A stretch of 64,000 nt of DNA from the NCBI GenBank assembly GCA_007570785.1, contig ML664183.1:21029208-21093207 (forward strand), in the 5' to 3' direction. The notes below the pieces were generated by a model that saw only the letters and a list, made by a program, of their open reading frames with translations, was not told where the DNA came from and searched no databases. Shown piece by piece: positions 32,738 to 45,252 of this stretch (positions are counted from its first letter, which is position 1; each line of letters begins with the position of its first letter). Position numbers and translations under genes: made by a program. The stretch is from Antilocapra americana. Taxonomy: Eukaryota > Chordata > Mammalia > Artiodactyla > Antilocapridae.

Positions 32738-33346
32738 TCAGTAATACTGTATTTCAGCTGTGGAGTTATTTATATTTTTAAGATTCAATACAATTTTTAA
32801 AAAAGACAATTTTGCTGGAAGTATTTGTGAAAATGTTATGTGTATGACATATTATATACTAATGATAAGGGGATATAACTGTATAATTTATCTAAACTTA
32901 TTAATGTTTTTCAATTGAGGATCCGGGGGCAAATTTTCTGATTCTCCCCACCACCCACCTAATATGTAATAGTGTGTGGATTTATTAAATATGGAAAATG
33001 TGCAGCAACATGGCACAATGAGAGCAGGAGAAAAAACTGGAAAACATGTATAAAATGCAGGTTCCTATCTTCAGGGACCTCTCAATTCCTAGCATATGCT
33101 TACTTTTTGAGTATCTTGCCAATTTGTCTGTGTGCCTAATTTATCCTACCTTCAGGCTCAGAAAAAAACAAGGTAAAACAAAACTCTGATCCTTAGCATT
33201 AGAATTGCCTTAGCATATAAACACTTCATTTAGTAAGGAAATACAATAGACTAGAGGGTAATGGAGATCACCCTCTCCATTACTGTATTAACATATGAAT
33301 ATTTTCAAATTTATGTTAATATATTCTAGAATTAATACTGATTAAA
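32738..33346. other. Unique AT-rich DNA
   Basis: No gene recognised. Confidence 0.5.
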
Positions 33347-35051
33347 ATCTCTTCAAGAGAATTAGGGATACCAAGGGAACATTTCATGCAAAGATAGGCT
33401 CGATAAAGGACAGAAATGGTATGGACCTAACAGAAGCAGAAGATATTAAGTAGAGATGGCAAGAATACACAGAAGAACTGTACAAAAAAGATCTTCACAG
33501 CTCAGATAATCACAATGGTGTGATCACTCACCTAGAGCCATATATCCTGAAATGTGAAGTCAAGTGGGCCTTAGAAAGCATCACTACAAACAAAGCTAGT
33601 GGAGGTAATGGAATTCCAGTTGAGCTATTTCAAATCCTAAAAGATGATGCTGTGAAAGTCCTGCAATCAGTATGCCAGCAAATTTGGAAAACTCAGCAGT
33701 GGCTACAGGGCTGGAAAAGGTCAGTTTTCATTCCTATACCACAGAAAGGCAATGCCAAAGAATGTTCAAACTACTGCACAATTGCACTCATCTCACACGC
33801 TAGTAAAGTAGTGCTCAAAATTCTCCAACCCAGGCTTTAGCAATGTGTGAACTGTGAACTTCCAGATGTTCAAGCTGGTTTTAGAAAAGGCAGAGGAACC
33901 AGAGATCAAATTGCCAACATCCACTGGATCATCAAAAAAGCAAGAGAGTTCCAGGAAAACGTCTACTTTTGCTTTATTGACTATGCCAGAGCCTTTGACT
34001 GTGTCGATCACAATAACCTGTGGAAAATTCTTAAAGAGATGGGACTACCAGACCATCTGACCTGTCTCTTGAGAAACCTGTATGCAGGTCAGGACGCAAC
34101 AGTTAGAACTGGACATGGAACAACAGACTGGTTCCAAATAGGAAAAGGAGTACATCAAGACTGTATATTGTCACCCTGCTTATTTAACTTATATGCAGAG
34201 TACATCATGAGAAATGCTGGGCTGGAAGAAGCACAAGCTGGAATCAAGATTGCTGGGAGAAATATCAATAACCTCAGATATTCAGATAACACCACCCTTA
34301 TGGCAGAAAGTGAGAGGAACTAAAGTGCCTCTTGATGAAAGAGGAGAATGAAAAAGCTGCCTTAAAGCTCAACATTAAGAAAAGTAAGATCATGGCTTCT
34401 GGTCCCACCACTTCATGGCAAATAGATGGGGAAACAGTGGAAACAGTGTCAGACTATTTTTGTGGGCTCCAAAATCACTGCAGAGGTGACTGCAGCCATG
34501 AAATTAAAAGATGCTTACTCCTTGGAAGGAAAGTTATGATCAACCTAGACAGCATATTAAAAAGCAGAGACATTATTTTGTCAACAAAGGTCTGTCTAGT
34601 CAAGGCTGTGGTTTTTCTAGTAGTCATTATGGATGTGAGAGTTGGATGGTGAAGAAAGCTCAGCACCAAATAATTGATGCTTTTGAACTGTGGTGTTGGA
34701 GAAGACTCTTGAGAGTCCCTTGGACTGCAAGGAGATCCAACCAGTCCATCATTAAGGAGATCAGTCCTGATGTCCATTGGAATGACTGATGTTGAAGCTT
34801 AAGCTCCAATACTTTGGCCACCTCATGCGAAGAGTTGACTCACTGGAAAAGACCCTGATGCTGGGAAGGATTGAGGGCAGGAGCAGAAGGGGACGACAGA
34901 GGATGAGATGGCTGGATCACATCACTGACTCAATGGACATGGGTTTGGGTGGACTCCAGGAATTGGTGATAGACAGGGAAGCGTGGCCTGCTCAATTCAT
35001 GGGGTCACAAAGAATTAGAGACGACTGACTGACTCAACTGACCTGAACTGA
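33347..35051 (+). mobile_element. BovB LINE, 3' 1.7 kb, sense
   Basis: Starts in the endonuclease-RT linker (atctcttcaagagaattagg) and runs to the 3' tail (actgacctgaactga). It is the longest uninterrupted BovB stretch in the window and carries the whole RT domain. 5'-truncated. No certain TSD, because candidate 'actgat' overlaps the tail repeat. Confidence 0.95.
33520..34652 (+). pseudogene. BovB reverse transcriptase, most complete copy
   Basis: Three overlapping-frame pieces. 33520-33840: LEPYILKCEVKWALESITTN, then GWKRSVFIPIPQKGNAKECSNY and ISHASKVVLKILQ. 33847-34323: AGFRKGRGTRDQIANIHWII, motif A FIDYARAFDCVDH (Asp present), motif B region GKGVHQDCILSPCLFNLY (QD where QG is usual), motif C YSDNTTL (usual YADDTTL, one catalytic Asp changed). 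34332-34652: LKLNIKKSKIMASGPTTSWQ and the start of the C-terminal region. The changed motifs B and C plus frameshifts at about 33840 and 34323 make it inactive. Confidence 0.9.
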
Positions 35052-37077
35052 TGTCAATAAATCAATAGTTACCTTAAAAATCTTTTCCCATCTAGAGTTA
35101 AGAATCCTTTCAGATACTTAGGAGTGATGGTGGAGAAAAAAATGCATTGCCATATGGACTAAGTGAGGCAAGACACTTTCAACCATATTATTCTGGCATT
35201 CCATATATCTCTTTGGAAATGCTTTACCTATATTCTGTTTGTTTTCTGTGAGAAGACTGCAAAAACATTGCCATTTCCATAATAAAGTTGTTAAGTTGAA
35301 ATATTTTTCTTTGACAAGTAGTGCAAAAATGATAGAGTTAAAAAGAGGAACAAGCACAGCTCTGCTCTATGAATAATTCTATGTAAAATGTCACTCAAAA
35401 GGAGGAAGTCATCAAGTAAAACGATGTCATCTGGTCAAATGACATGCTATAGGAAGCCAGGCATTTAAATTCTCTTAAAAACCCAACTGCTACATTGAAT
35501 CATCTTAGTGCAGTTCAGTCAAATACAACTATTTGTTTCTACAGGTATTGTTTCAATAAAGGAAAAAACCCAACAACAAATGAACAATAACACACTAAAT
35601 CCCCAGATAGAGGTTTCTTAGCAAATAAAAATATATTCTGAAGTAGTATAATCATACCAAAACTTTTAGACTCTGCACTCAATCCATAAGACTTATGTGA
35701 GCAAAATATTATTAGAACCAAGATGAACTATAATCATGTATTACAAGCATGTGAATAATGCTACCCTCCAAGGTACAATAAACAATTATTCTTTTTGAAA
35801 CAAAACATTTTGACAATTATTAAAACTCTTACCACTGCACTCAATATATCTGGTATTATTAAAACATTTGGGAAATATAAAGGGCACTTCTGTTTTTGTT
35901 CATTTAAAAAAAAATGAAAATTGTAGTAATGTCTGACCTGAAGGCAGATATTCATTATAATAGTCAAACATCATAACGTAAACTTCAGATGTTATGTATT
36001 CCACATAAATTACTCTGGAGCAACAACAAGTAGGCTCATAAACTTGCACACAAGCAGATAAATATTTCTTAAGGAAAAAATTATATGTTTCAGACATTCC
36101 ACACTAACGTCTCAGGAAAAGGCATTTTTAGCATAGTGCTCCATTACCTATGCTTCATACAGAATGCAGCTATTTAATTTAATTTAGCAGTGAACAGATT
36201 TCTCAGCAGTGTAATTTGTATTTTGAGAACATCTCTTAAGAATCATAGCCTGCAATGTATGGAGGTTCAATGAAGAATAATCTGTAAACAATATCTCCAT
36301 TTATCAACAAAGGCCATTAAAGACCATAAAATAACCCATCCTTGACTGATTAATGCTGCCACTGAAAGGAATTTCAAGCTATTAACATCCAGAAAATATA
36401 CTGCCACTGTGCTTGTGTTTATTATATAAATCACATAGTTATATGTGCTGGTATAAAGCAATGTGTTTTCTTAACCACCTCTCCCTCACCTCTGAATAAT
36501 TAATTTAACATTTTTATAAGAAAGACACTTTGAAGAACACTGAATATCTATAGAATGTAAAGAAATCTCTCTGCTCCCTAGAGAAAATGCTTGTAAAGGA
36601 AAATCTATTTTATATTAGGTGGCTAAATATCAGTTTAACACTTACATAGTTTGATAACTTTTATAAACTTAGGTCATTAAAATAATTTCTCTAAATATTG
36701 CTTTACAAACTTTATTTCATTTGTATTTATTGATAGTTTCATCAGTGAAACTAGTGGCATGTTGTGGATAAAATCGCCACAGGAAATGGTTAGTTACCAT
36801 CTTCATGTTTATCTTATTCTATCAGTTTTGTTATCAACATAACCATCAGTGTCACTGCTCCTCTTTCCAGGGAATGTAAACATAACCTGGTAAGATCGTA
36901 GCCTAGAAGCTGACAGGGCTCAGTCCACCAGGACAGATCCTAGTTCTTCCAAAGTATTTCTTTAGAAATGCTATGCAGTAGTTTTTATGCCTTAAAAACT
37001 ATGGGCTTGGTGTTTTCCCAAGGCTTTAATTTTTGAGCTTTCTTTTTAAAACCTTTGTATATCAAAAATATTTTCTT
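35052..37077. other. Repeat-poor unique DNA
   Basis: Two kilobases with no interspersed repeat that I can recognise. The only trace is a possible 10-bp BovB-like end at about 35512. The part at about 36100-36480 has moderate complexity with homeodomain-type ATTA cores and is a candidate conserved element. Confidence 0.5.
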
Positions 37078-37268
37078 ATGCTAAGTGTTTCATACAAGGC
37101 GCTGTTAACAGTTTACTCACACTGTCTCCTTCCATCTCTATACCAACCCCATGAGACAGGTACATTTTAGCCATTTTAAAATTTAAAAAAAAATGGATGT
37201 CAGAGATTAATCTTTCCAAGTTGAATAGCTAGTATGTTGCAAGGTATGATTCAAACTCAGGTCTGTGT
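37078..37268 (-). mobile_element. MIR SINE, antisense (ancient)
   Basis: Course 'caaccccatgagacaggtac', 'ccattttaaaatt', 'ttgaatagctagtatgttgc', 'gattcaaactcaggtctgtg' is the antisense MIR pattern (...ccctatgaggtaggta...ttttacag...acagctagtaag...attcgaacccaggtct). Confidence 0.8.
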
Positions 37269-38097
37269 TGATTAAGAAATTTATATTATTACCTGTATAC
37301 TTGTATTATCCTCAGTTTGAGTCTCCTTAGCCAAGAACACCCCCAGGTTTTCCTCTCCCTCTTTCTGTAAAATATTCTTAGCTTAGCCTCCTTAATCTTT
37401 CCATTGTTTTGCCCTCTGAGTAGAGTTACGCTTTGTTACATTGGTTCCTTTGGGCTTTTGTAATAATATATATGGTATGAAAAGGAGAGTATAAGAAAAA
37501 TGAGAGGCAATTAAGATTGGGGTCTGAGAGACTTTCTGAAAGTAAATTGGATTGAAGAAAATGGGTTATAAGAGCAGCCAGTAAATGATAAATAAAAAAG
37601 GCATATTCTAGGACCCCGTATCCTACTGGTAATAATACATGCAAAATACATACTATTATTTTATTTGCTTTTTGTTTTGTTTATGCTTTTTGTGATAGCT
37701 GTTTGCTTCACGCATGTAGATCTTGGCTGATATTTCAATAAAATATCTAAATGGGTTAAACAACCACAGATATAAGACACAAATGATGATCATAGTTAAG
37801 GACAGTGCACAAAATTCAAAGAAAAACAAACACAATATAACATTCCTTTCTGACGATTAAGGGGTGAAAACTTGGTTTTGATTATTTGTGATTCTCACTT
37901 TGAATGTTTTGTAATTCTCTGTGCTATTCCCATTTTATCCTGAGTTGTATGTCTTTTGACACTAGGGGGGACCCTTTGCAAATATTAGCAAGGAAGTTGT
38001 GGTGTTACAGGAATATTGATGTTTTCATGCTTTTTAAAATATTCTAGTTAATTTAAATGGAAGAAATGAGAGTGAATGAAATAGGAACAAAGGATGT
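37269..38097. other. Unique non-coding DNA
   Basis: No gene or repeat recognised. Confidence 0.5.
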
Positions 38098-38220
38098 GCA
38101 TGTGGGCTCAGTCATGTCTGACTCTGTGACCACATGGACTGTGTAGACTGCTAGGCTCCTTTGTCCCTGGAATTTCCCAGACAAGAATACTGGTGTGGGT
38201 TGCCATTTCCTCCTCCAGGA
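38098..38220 (-). mobile_element. Bov-tA SINE tail, antisense, truncated
   Basis: gctcagtcatgtctgactct to 'tgccatttcctcctccagga'. The tRNA-like head is missing. Confidence 0.88.
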
Positions 38221-38825
38221 GGAACAAGGATACAGCAGTACTTATTCTCAACATTATTTTCTCTGATTCCCTTAGAATTCTGCTAGCATCTACTTTAAAG
38301 TTATCTTTAAAATAAATATTCCCATTATACATTTAAGGTTGGGACAATTCTTTTGTCCAATAATTAGGTTAACAGCTGACTCTGTAAGCTGAGATGATGG
38401 TACACTAACCAATGAGGAAGGTGTATATTAATGAGAATAATATTAATGAGGGATTTTTATTAAGGCACTGGGGCTCTTTTAAGAAATTTTAATAGCTTAA
38501 ATTTAAAGGCTTTTCAAAGTCAAAGTTTTATATTTTTGGAAATTTTAAGCAATTTAAACTTCAATACTTTTCATAAACCACCACAAAACAATGATTTTAC
38601 ATTACAATTTTACTTGTTGTATCTGACCTAAGTCTCAAAGCTTTAAACAGAATGAGCACAGATGAAGTGTTCTGTCTCTACAAATGAATATCGTCTTAAG
38701 GGCCCTTCTCATCCCTCCATTTTCCCCTGGTGTTTCCTGACCTCCTCATGCTTCCCCACAGACATAGCCACCAGGAGGCCAGGTCACAGTGCAGGGCACC
38801 GTGGGCTTGAACAACTGTTCGGGAT
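38221..38825. other. Unique AT-rich DNA
   Basis: No gene recognised. Confidence 0.5.
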
Positions 38826-39022
38826 CTAAGAGTCTGCCATTCCATTCTGGACTCTGACAGTCATTACCTCTTCTTTGAGTCGGTTTCTTTCTTTCTTTTT
38901 TTTAATCCTCAGTAAAGGAGAAATCAACATGTCAAAGAGTTGAAGTGAGGATCAAATGAGATATTTTGCAAAATATTTCTCATGCCTAACATATAATAAG
39001 TACTCAGAAATGGTGATAATTT
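38826..39022 (+). mobile_element. MIR SINE (ancient)
   Basis: Best-preserved part is 'gaagtgaggatcaaatgaga', followed by 'catgcctaacatataataag' and 'tactcagaaatggtg', equivalent to MIR gtgaggattaaatgag...gcctggcacatagtaag...ctcaataaatg. Upstream part is weaker and holds a T/C-rich insertion. Confidence 0.75.
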
Positions 39023-40014
39023 TTCTATTGCTCACTTGGGCTTGGATTTTAATTAATTTATTTTTATTGGGTGCTGGACATGTATTTATCTACAAAGTTT
39101 TCTAAATGTTCACCATGTTTGCTAAAGGTATGGATAAAAGTACAGGGGAAGGTGTCCATTACCTAAAAATGTAAACCATGCATTCAGTGAGTAATTAGAT
39201 AATATAAATGAAGTTAAAATGAACGTGTATTTAAAAATAGGTAAGTGGTAAAATACTATGGATTGAGTACATAAAGTTAAAAATGGGAGGTAGGTGATTT
39301 CTATTTGTGGCCATAAGGCTAATATATGTGGAACATGAGAAAAATTACCAGGAGTGGTAGGGATCATGGTAAACTACATATATCACACTGTACTAAAAGC
39401 AAGTGAGTTCTACTCACAAATTATTAACATTTACAACCCTCAGGCTCAACATTATCAAATTATCTCAAATTTTTAACAAGGGAAATTGAACTAGAATTCT
39501 TGTGTATGTGTAGATGTTGTAATGTTTGGTTCAATTTAAACACAAACATTGAAAAGAAGACAGTTTAAAAATAAAAATTTTAAATTTCCAAAGTTATGTC
39601 TATGGATGGAATTAACTTTCAGGCTTCCAGTATTTATTTGATCCTAGTTAAAGGAATTATAATACAAAAAGGAAGTGTGAAATAGCTCTCTGGAAACTAG
39701 AGAAAATTTGAAAGGACAGACAGAACACTAAGAAAGTAACTCTCCCTAAATTTTCTTTGCAAAATTAGATCAGTTATAAAGGAAATATTTGTAGATAGAC
39801 AAGTTACTTTTAAATAAATGAAGCCACAGATGCTTCTTCTTGGGGAGGCCTTTAAGTTTACTCTGTTTGAGGTTATTTGAGTCAAGTCTGAATGGGAAGC
39901 TTGGCCCCTATGTAAAGAATTATGAAGACCTGATGGTTACAGAAATTATGAAAATACACGTAGTTAAGGGAAAAGGAATCTTATCTCTCTATCCTTCTTT
40001 CTCTTAACTTTAAT
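39023..40014. other. Unique AT-rich DNA
   Basis: No gene or repeat recognised. 39849-39890 is partly duplicated at 40231-40268. Confidence 0.5.
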
Positions 40015-40238
40015 GTGCCTGTGTGCTAAGTCACTTCAGTCATGTTTGACTCTCTGTGACCCCATGGACTGTAGCCCACCAGGCTCCTTAATGCATGGGA
40101 TTCTTCACTCAGGAATATTGGAGTGGGTTGCCATTTCCTTCTCCACAGGATCTTCCTGATCAGGGATCAAACCCTAGTCTTTTATGTCTACTGTGCTATT
40201 GGTTCTTTACCACTAGCGCCACCTGGGAAGACTTTAAT
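40007..40238 (-). mobile_element. Bov-tA SINE, antisense, 8-bp TSD
   Basis: actttaat at 40007-40014 and 40231-40238 flank a 216-bp antisense long-head SINE (tail 'ctgtgtgctaagtcacttca', head 'ccactagcgccacctgggaa'). Confidence 0.93.
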
Positions 40239-40866
40239 TTTACTCTGAGGTTATTTGAGTAAATTCTGTCCAAGTGTGTCCTGATGAATAAGCCAGGTTT
40301 CCAGAATATGTCTATGGATTCCCAATACTGGAATTTCCTGGTGCATTTGTTAAAATGTATGTTCCTAAATACCATTCCAGCTTTACAGAATTGAATCATT
40401 TTGCTTGGACGCAGAAATAAGGATTTTTCAAAAAATTACTGTGATTTAACTCTAAAACAGTAAGAGTTTGGAATTATATGGCTGGACTCTGCCTCTTCAA
40501 CACTGATCCACATACTGGCCACCGAAGACACTTGTTCAATTAGAGATTCCAAGTCCCATGTAAATTCACTGGAATCTCCAAGGGACTAAGACCTAAGAGA
40601 TTTATGACAAGCTTAACTAGATGAACTTGCTGTGTGTTCAGATGCATGAAGACTACATTTTATTGCATTATAGTTTTTATTCTTATTTTTAATGTTTCTT
40701 CGATTCTCCTTTTCATGAATAAAGTTGGTAATTTTAAAGTATATAACTTATATGTAAAATTACACTCTAGACCTACAGTTTGTTTAAATTCAGCATAAAA
40801 AGAAAACCTAGTTCTTAAGAATGCTGCATTATTGCAAGTTAAATTTCACTGTAACTTTAAAATCAT
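40239..40866. other. Unique AT-rich DNA
   Basis: No gene recognised. Confidence 0.5.
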
Positions 40867-41104
40867 GATAGTGACAGTGAAAGTTGTTTAGTTGTATCTG
40901 ACTCTTGGTGACCCCATGAATTATACAGCCCATGGAATTCTCCAGGCAAGAATACTGGAATGGATTACCATGCCCTTCTCCAGGCAATCTTCCCAACCCA
41001 GGGATTGAACCCAGAACTCCCACATTACAGGCAGATTCTTTACCACCTGAGCCACCAGGGAAGCCCAAGAATACTAGAGTGGGTAGCCTATCCCTTCTCC
41101 AGCA
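40867..41104 (-). mobile_element. Bov-tA SINE with extra head segment, antisense
   Basis: Tail 'gacagtgaaagttgtttagt' to head 'ccacctgagccaccagggaa', followed by a start of a second unit (aagaatactagagtgggtag ... cttctccagc), the incomplete dimer form. Confidence 0.92.
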
Positions 41105-41797
41105 AACGTGAACACTTGATAAAAGTTATGAATTGTCTAAGAGTATTACCAAGACTTTCTAGTGGCATAAGTAGCCACTGAGAAACTCATAGATATAATT
41201 TTTTATCATCAAAGTGTCATATTTAGCAGTTTCTCAGTTATCTAACCCACATGTGAACCTATCTTTGAATAATGGTGAATTTATGTTTTAGGCAGTCTTA
41301 CTCAGAAACTAATCAAATTAATATGAGATTAAAAAAATCTACTCTTGACTATATATATGGAAGATGACTACATTATGGGTTAATATGGCTAAAATTTTTT
41401 GATCCAGTATCTGGACTTTCACTGGTACATTTCCATGAGCAAAATAGGATTATAAACCTATACGACTGATAAGAAATTCACTATACAATGTATCTTGCAT
41501 TACTATTTATAATAAAATGGAAATAAAGGAGAAGAATAAGAAAATGAGAAAGAAAAGGAAAGGAGCTAAGTGAAAGGTTATAGACCATCTAAAAAAGCAT
41601 CTGAAATGAGAGTTTTCACTTCCAGCTCTTTCAGTTTTCAGGACATATTGAGAGATGAAGCGTTCATCTATATAAGCAATTTCCCAGTATAAATATATTC
41701 TAAAGTCCTGTCATTTTAGTATAATATGAGGAGAGGTAATATACACCTTGATATCTCTGATTTAGTTGTAGGTAGATGATGTATATTAACAAAATGT
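41105..41797. other. Unique AT-rich DNA
   Basis: No gene or repeat recognised. Confidence 0.5.
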
Positions 41798-42822
41798 AAG
41801 AGATGGGAATACCAGACCATCTGACCTGTCTCTTCAGAAACCTGTATGCAGGTCAGGATGCAACAGTTAGAACTGGACATGGAACAAAATATTGGTTGCA
41901 AATAGGAAAAGGAATACATCAAGGCTGTATATTGTCACCCTGCTTATTTAACTTATATGCAGAGTACATCATGAGACATGCTGGGCTTGAAGAAGCACAA
42001 CCTGGAATAAAGATTGCCAGGAGAAATATCAATAACCTCAGATATGCAGATGACACCACCCTTACGGCAGAAAGTGAAGAGGACCTAAAAAGCCTCTTGA
42101 TGAAAGTGAAAGAGGAGAGTGAAAAAGTTGACTTAAGCTCAACATTAAGAAAACTAAGATCATGGCATCAGGTCCCATCACTTCATGGGAAATAGATGAG
42201 GAAACAGTGGAAGCAGCGTCAGACTTTATTTTTTGGGGCTCCAAAATCACTGCAGATGGTGATTGCAGCCATGAAATCAAAAGACGCCTATTCCATGGAA
42301 AGAAAGTTATGACCAACCTAGATAGCATATTGAAAAGCAGACACATTACTTTGTCAGCAAAGATCCGTCTAGTCAAGGCTATGGTTTTTCCAGTAGTCAT
42401 GTATGGATGTGAGAGCTGGACAGTGAAAAAGGCTGAGCACTGAAGAATTGATGCTTTTGAAGTGTGGTGTTGGAGAAGACTCTTGAGAGTCCCTTGGACT
42501 GCAAGGAGATCCAACCAGTCCATCCTAAAGGAGATAAGTCCTGGGTGTTCACTGGAAGGACTGATGTTGTAGCTGAAACTCCAATACTTTGGCCACCTCA
42601 TGCGAAGAATTGACTCATTAGAAAAGACCCTAACGCTTGGAAGGACTGAGGGCAGGAGGAGAAGGGGACAACAGAGGATGAAATGGCTGGATGGCATCAC
42701 CGACTCAATGGACATGGGTTTGGGTGGACTCTGGGAGCTGGTGATGGACCGGGAGGCATGGTATGCTGCAGTTCATGGGGTCACAAAGAGTCGGACACTA
42801 CTGAGTGACTGAACTGAACTGA
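41798..42822 (+). mobile_element. BovB LINE 3' 1 kb, sense
   Basis: From 'aagagatgggaataccagac' in RT to the 3' tail (gactgaactgaactga). 5'-truncated downstream of RT motif A. Confidence 0.95.
41803..42443 (+). pseudogene. BovB RT remnant with intact YADD
   Basis: 41803-42195: GIPDHLTCLFRNLYAGQDAT, motif B GKGIHQGCILSPCLFNLY and motif C RYADDTTLTAES with both catalytic aspartates. A one-base change of frame follows at LSSTLRKLRS. 42162-42443 continues as ITSWEIDEETVEAASDF, NLDSILKSRHI and AMVFPVVMYGCESWTVKKAEH, then a stop. The next block (42600-42812) ends as [18 protein letters not shown]. It is the least degraded RT core in the window, but it lacks motif A, the endonuclease and the 5' end. 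Confidence 0.88.
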
Positions 42823-43683
42823 TTAGTCTTTGAGGTTGAAATATTTATCAAAATAAGAGTATTTGTTTGGCTGGGGCAATGAACACACCGATACTTCATA
42901 AAGTGATATTTAGGCCATAAACAATAGCCTACTGAGTTCAGTTTTTTCTTCATTTGGTACGTTTTCCATATGCAGATATTCATGGGTAACTAGGCTCATG
43001 CTAGAATGCATATTGTGAGACAGAAGCAGAGAAATATTTCAGGTAAAATCATTCTTAATGGCATTGACAATGATTATAAAACTATGTTTCATCACCAAGA
43101 TTATTGGGAGTTTCAAAGAAGAAAATGCAAGTAGGATGCATAACATAATGTCTGGCATAGAGAAAGAATTCAGCAGATGTATTACTATAATTATGAGTAT
43201 TATTGGTAGTATTATTTCACTGGCTATCCCTCTTTGTAAATAAACATATACATTCTAATAACATAAACTATCCACTTGAGCATAAGTGTGTACATACACA
43301 CGGATGTGTGCAGGGCAAAATTGTGAGTTGCTGCATGTTACCTATTTCTACATTTACAATACATGGTTATGCTGAATTATTGTTATAAAAGTATGTGTCT
43401 TAACAAAATTAAAATATCCTAAGCTATTCATGCAAGAATAACCTCATTATAAAGGAATTGTACATGAAGATACACAGAGGTAGCTTTATATTGAGATAAA
43501 AGTAGCATCTTAGTCTATATGAAAAAAAATCTTTAGGGAAAAAAGACACTCTAGAAAGATATCTAAGTATCAAGTGGATTTTTTCATTAAAAGGAAATAT
43601 TTCATATGAAATTTTAAAAATCGATTTTTGGTCTATGCTATTATTACTAAATAATAATTTAAATTTCTTACTGAATTATATAT
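42823..43683. other. Unique AT-rich DNA
   Basis: No gene recognised. A weak L2/MIR-like end (gtctggcatagagaaagaat) at about 43150 is too short to call. Confidence 0.5.
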
Positions 43684-43797
43684 TATTTTGCCCTTGCCAT
43701 GTGGCTGATGGGATCTTAGTTCTCTAAGCAGGGATTGAACCCAGGCTTTTGGCAGTTTATGCCCAAAGTCCTATTCACTAGAGTGCCAGGAAATTCT
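43684..43797 (-). mobile_element. CHR-type SINE, antisense
   Basis: 'gccatgtggctgatgggatc', 'ctaagcagggattgaaccca' and 'gagtgccaggaaattc' are the antisense CHR pattern. Confidence 0.78.
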
Positions 43798-44664
43798 TTA
43801 TTACTACTCTAAGGAAATGTTCCCTTTTGCATAGCAAAAAGAAATCCAAGCACTGATTATCAATAGTTAAGAGGCTGAACAAAATTTACATTTCATCTTA
43901 CAGGTTTAATTCAATTAAAAAATAAAATGATTCAGTAACAGCAATGAAAAGTGACACCCTCTCCTGGATAAACTAGTGAGGATATTAAGAAGGGTCCTAT
44001 CTCCTCAGAACCTATAGCTTTAAAGAGATTTAAAATAATAAATCCCCAACTCTCTTGCATGTCAGACTACCGATGAGCATCTGTTAATAAGGACCAAAAA
44101 TTTTATTAAATATTTAAAGGTAGGAGGGTTGATAATTTATAGATTGGGTTAAGAGAAGAAATGAAAGAGAAACAGATGATTTCATGTTGGCACTGAAATT
44201 AACACGATTATTACACATAATGAAACTGATGAGAAATGCACAGTTTATCCTTTAGTTTTTGTTGTGTACTCTTGTAGCAGATTGTTCATGTTTAAGTCAG
44301 TACTAGGACTTGGGAATGATGGGGGCCAAGGCTGGTGAGGAAGAGGGACTGGCTCCCACCAAAGACACCTTAAACAAACATAGGATGTAAATAAATAAGA
44401 ATGCTTGCTTTGTAAAAGTGGCTCAAAAAAAAAGTAACTAGCTGCAATCATTGCCATTATACTCCATTTATAAGTAGATTCCAATTTTTAATTTTCTATA
44501 CTACCACAATAATGTTCTCCCCTTCATGGAAATTCTAGAATCATTGCTGTGTGGAACAAGATTATAATATTCTCAACTTCATCTTTTTATTCTTTCACAT
44601 TTCTAAATCTGTATCCTTCTAACCTTGTGACTATACTTCTAAGAGTAGGTCTGCTAATTGTGCC
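43798..44664. other. Unique non-coding DNA
   Basis: No gene or repeat recognised. Confidence 0.5.
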
Positions 44665-44983
44665 ATCTATGACAGGAGTGAACAACCTAATACCCAGTGG
44701 ACAAATATAGATTACCACCTGATTTTTGCAAAAACAATAGGATAAGAATGATTTTTACAATTTTAAAATGGGAAAAAGTCAAATATTATTTATTGCCATG
44801 TAAAAAATATATAAACTTCAAATTTCAATGTTCACAGTCTTGTCTGTTTCTTTACATATTGGTGATGTTTTTCATGCTACCATGGCGGAGTGGAGTAGTT
44901 GCAACAGAGACAACCTGAGCCACAAAACAATTTATTTATTCTCTGGTGTTTATGGAAAATGTTTGCTGAAACTTGATCTAGGA
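44665..44983 (+). mobile_element. hAT-type DNA transposon remnant with 8-bp TSD
   Basis: Starts caggagtgaacaacct and ends tttgctgaaacttg, diverged forms of the hAT-Charlie terminal repeats (CAGGGGTCAGCAAACT type). Internal segments 'aagaatgatttttacaattt' and 'ggagtggagtagttgcaaca' also fit. Flanks atctatga (44665-44672) and atctagga (44976-44983) match at 7 of 8, the expected hAT duplication length. Non-autonomous, with no transposase frame. Confidence 0.75.
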
Positions 44984-45252
44984 CATTATTTTAGATATAC
45001 ATAGAATTATATATATTGAGGGGAAAGTAATATTGTGAACCTATGATGTAATTATAAAATAATAGAAAAGTTATAGAGGAGAAGTTTGATCAAATATCCA
45101 TCTTGTTACATTATAATGGCACATCATGTAGGAAAAATCTGATATAATGGATTTATTCTATTAGATGGGAATTAGTGATACAAATAATTCTGATATTTCT
45201 AGTCTTATAAATGAAACTGAACCAAAATAAAGCTTTTGAAGAAAATGATAAC

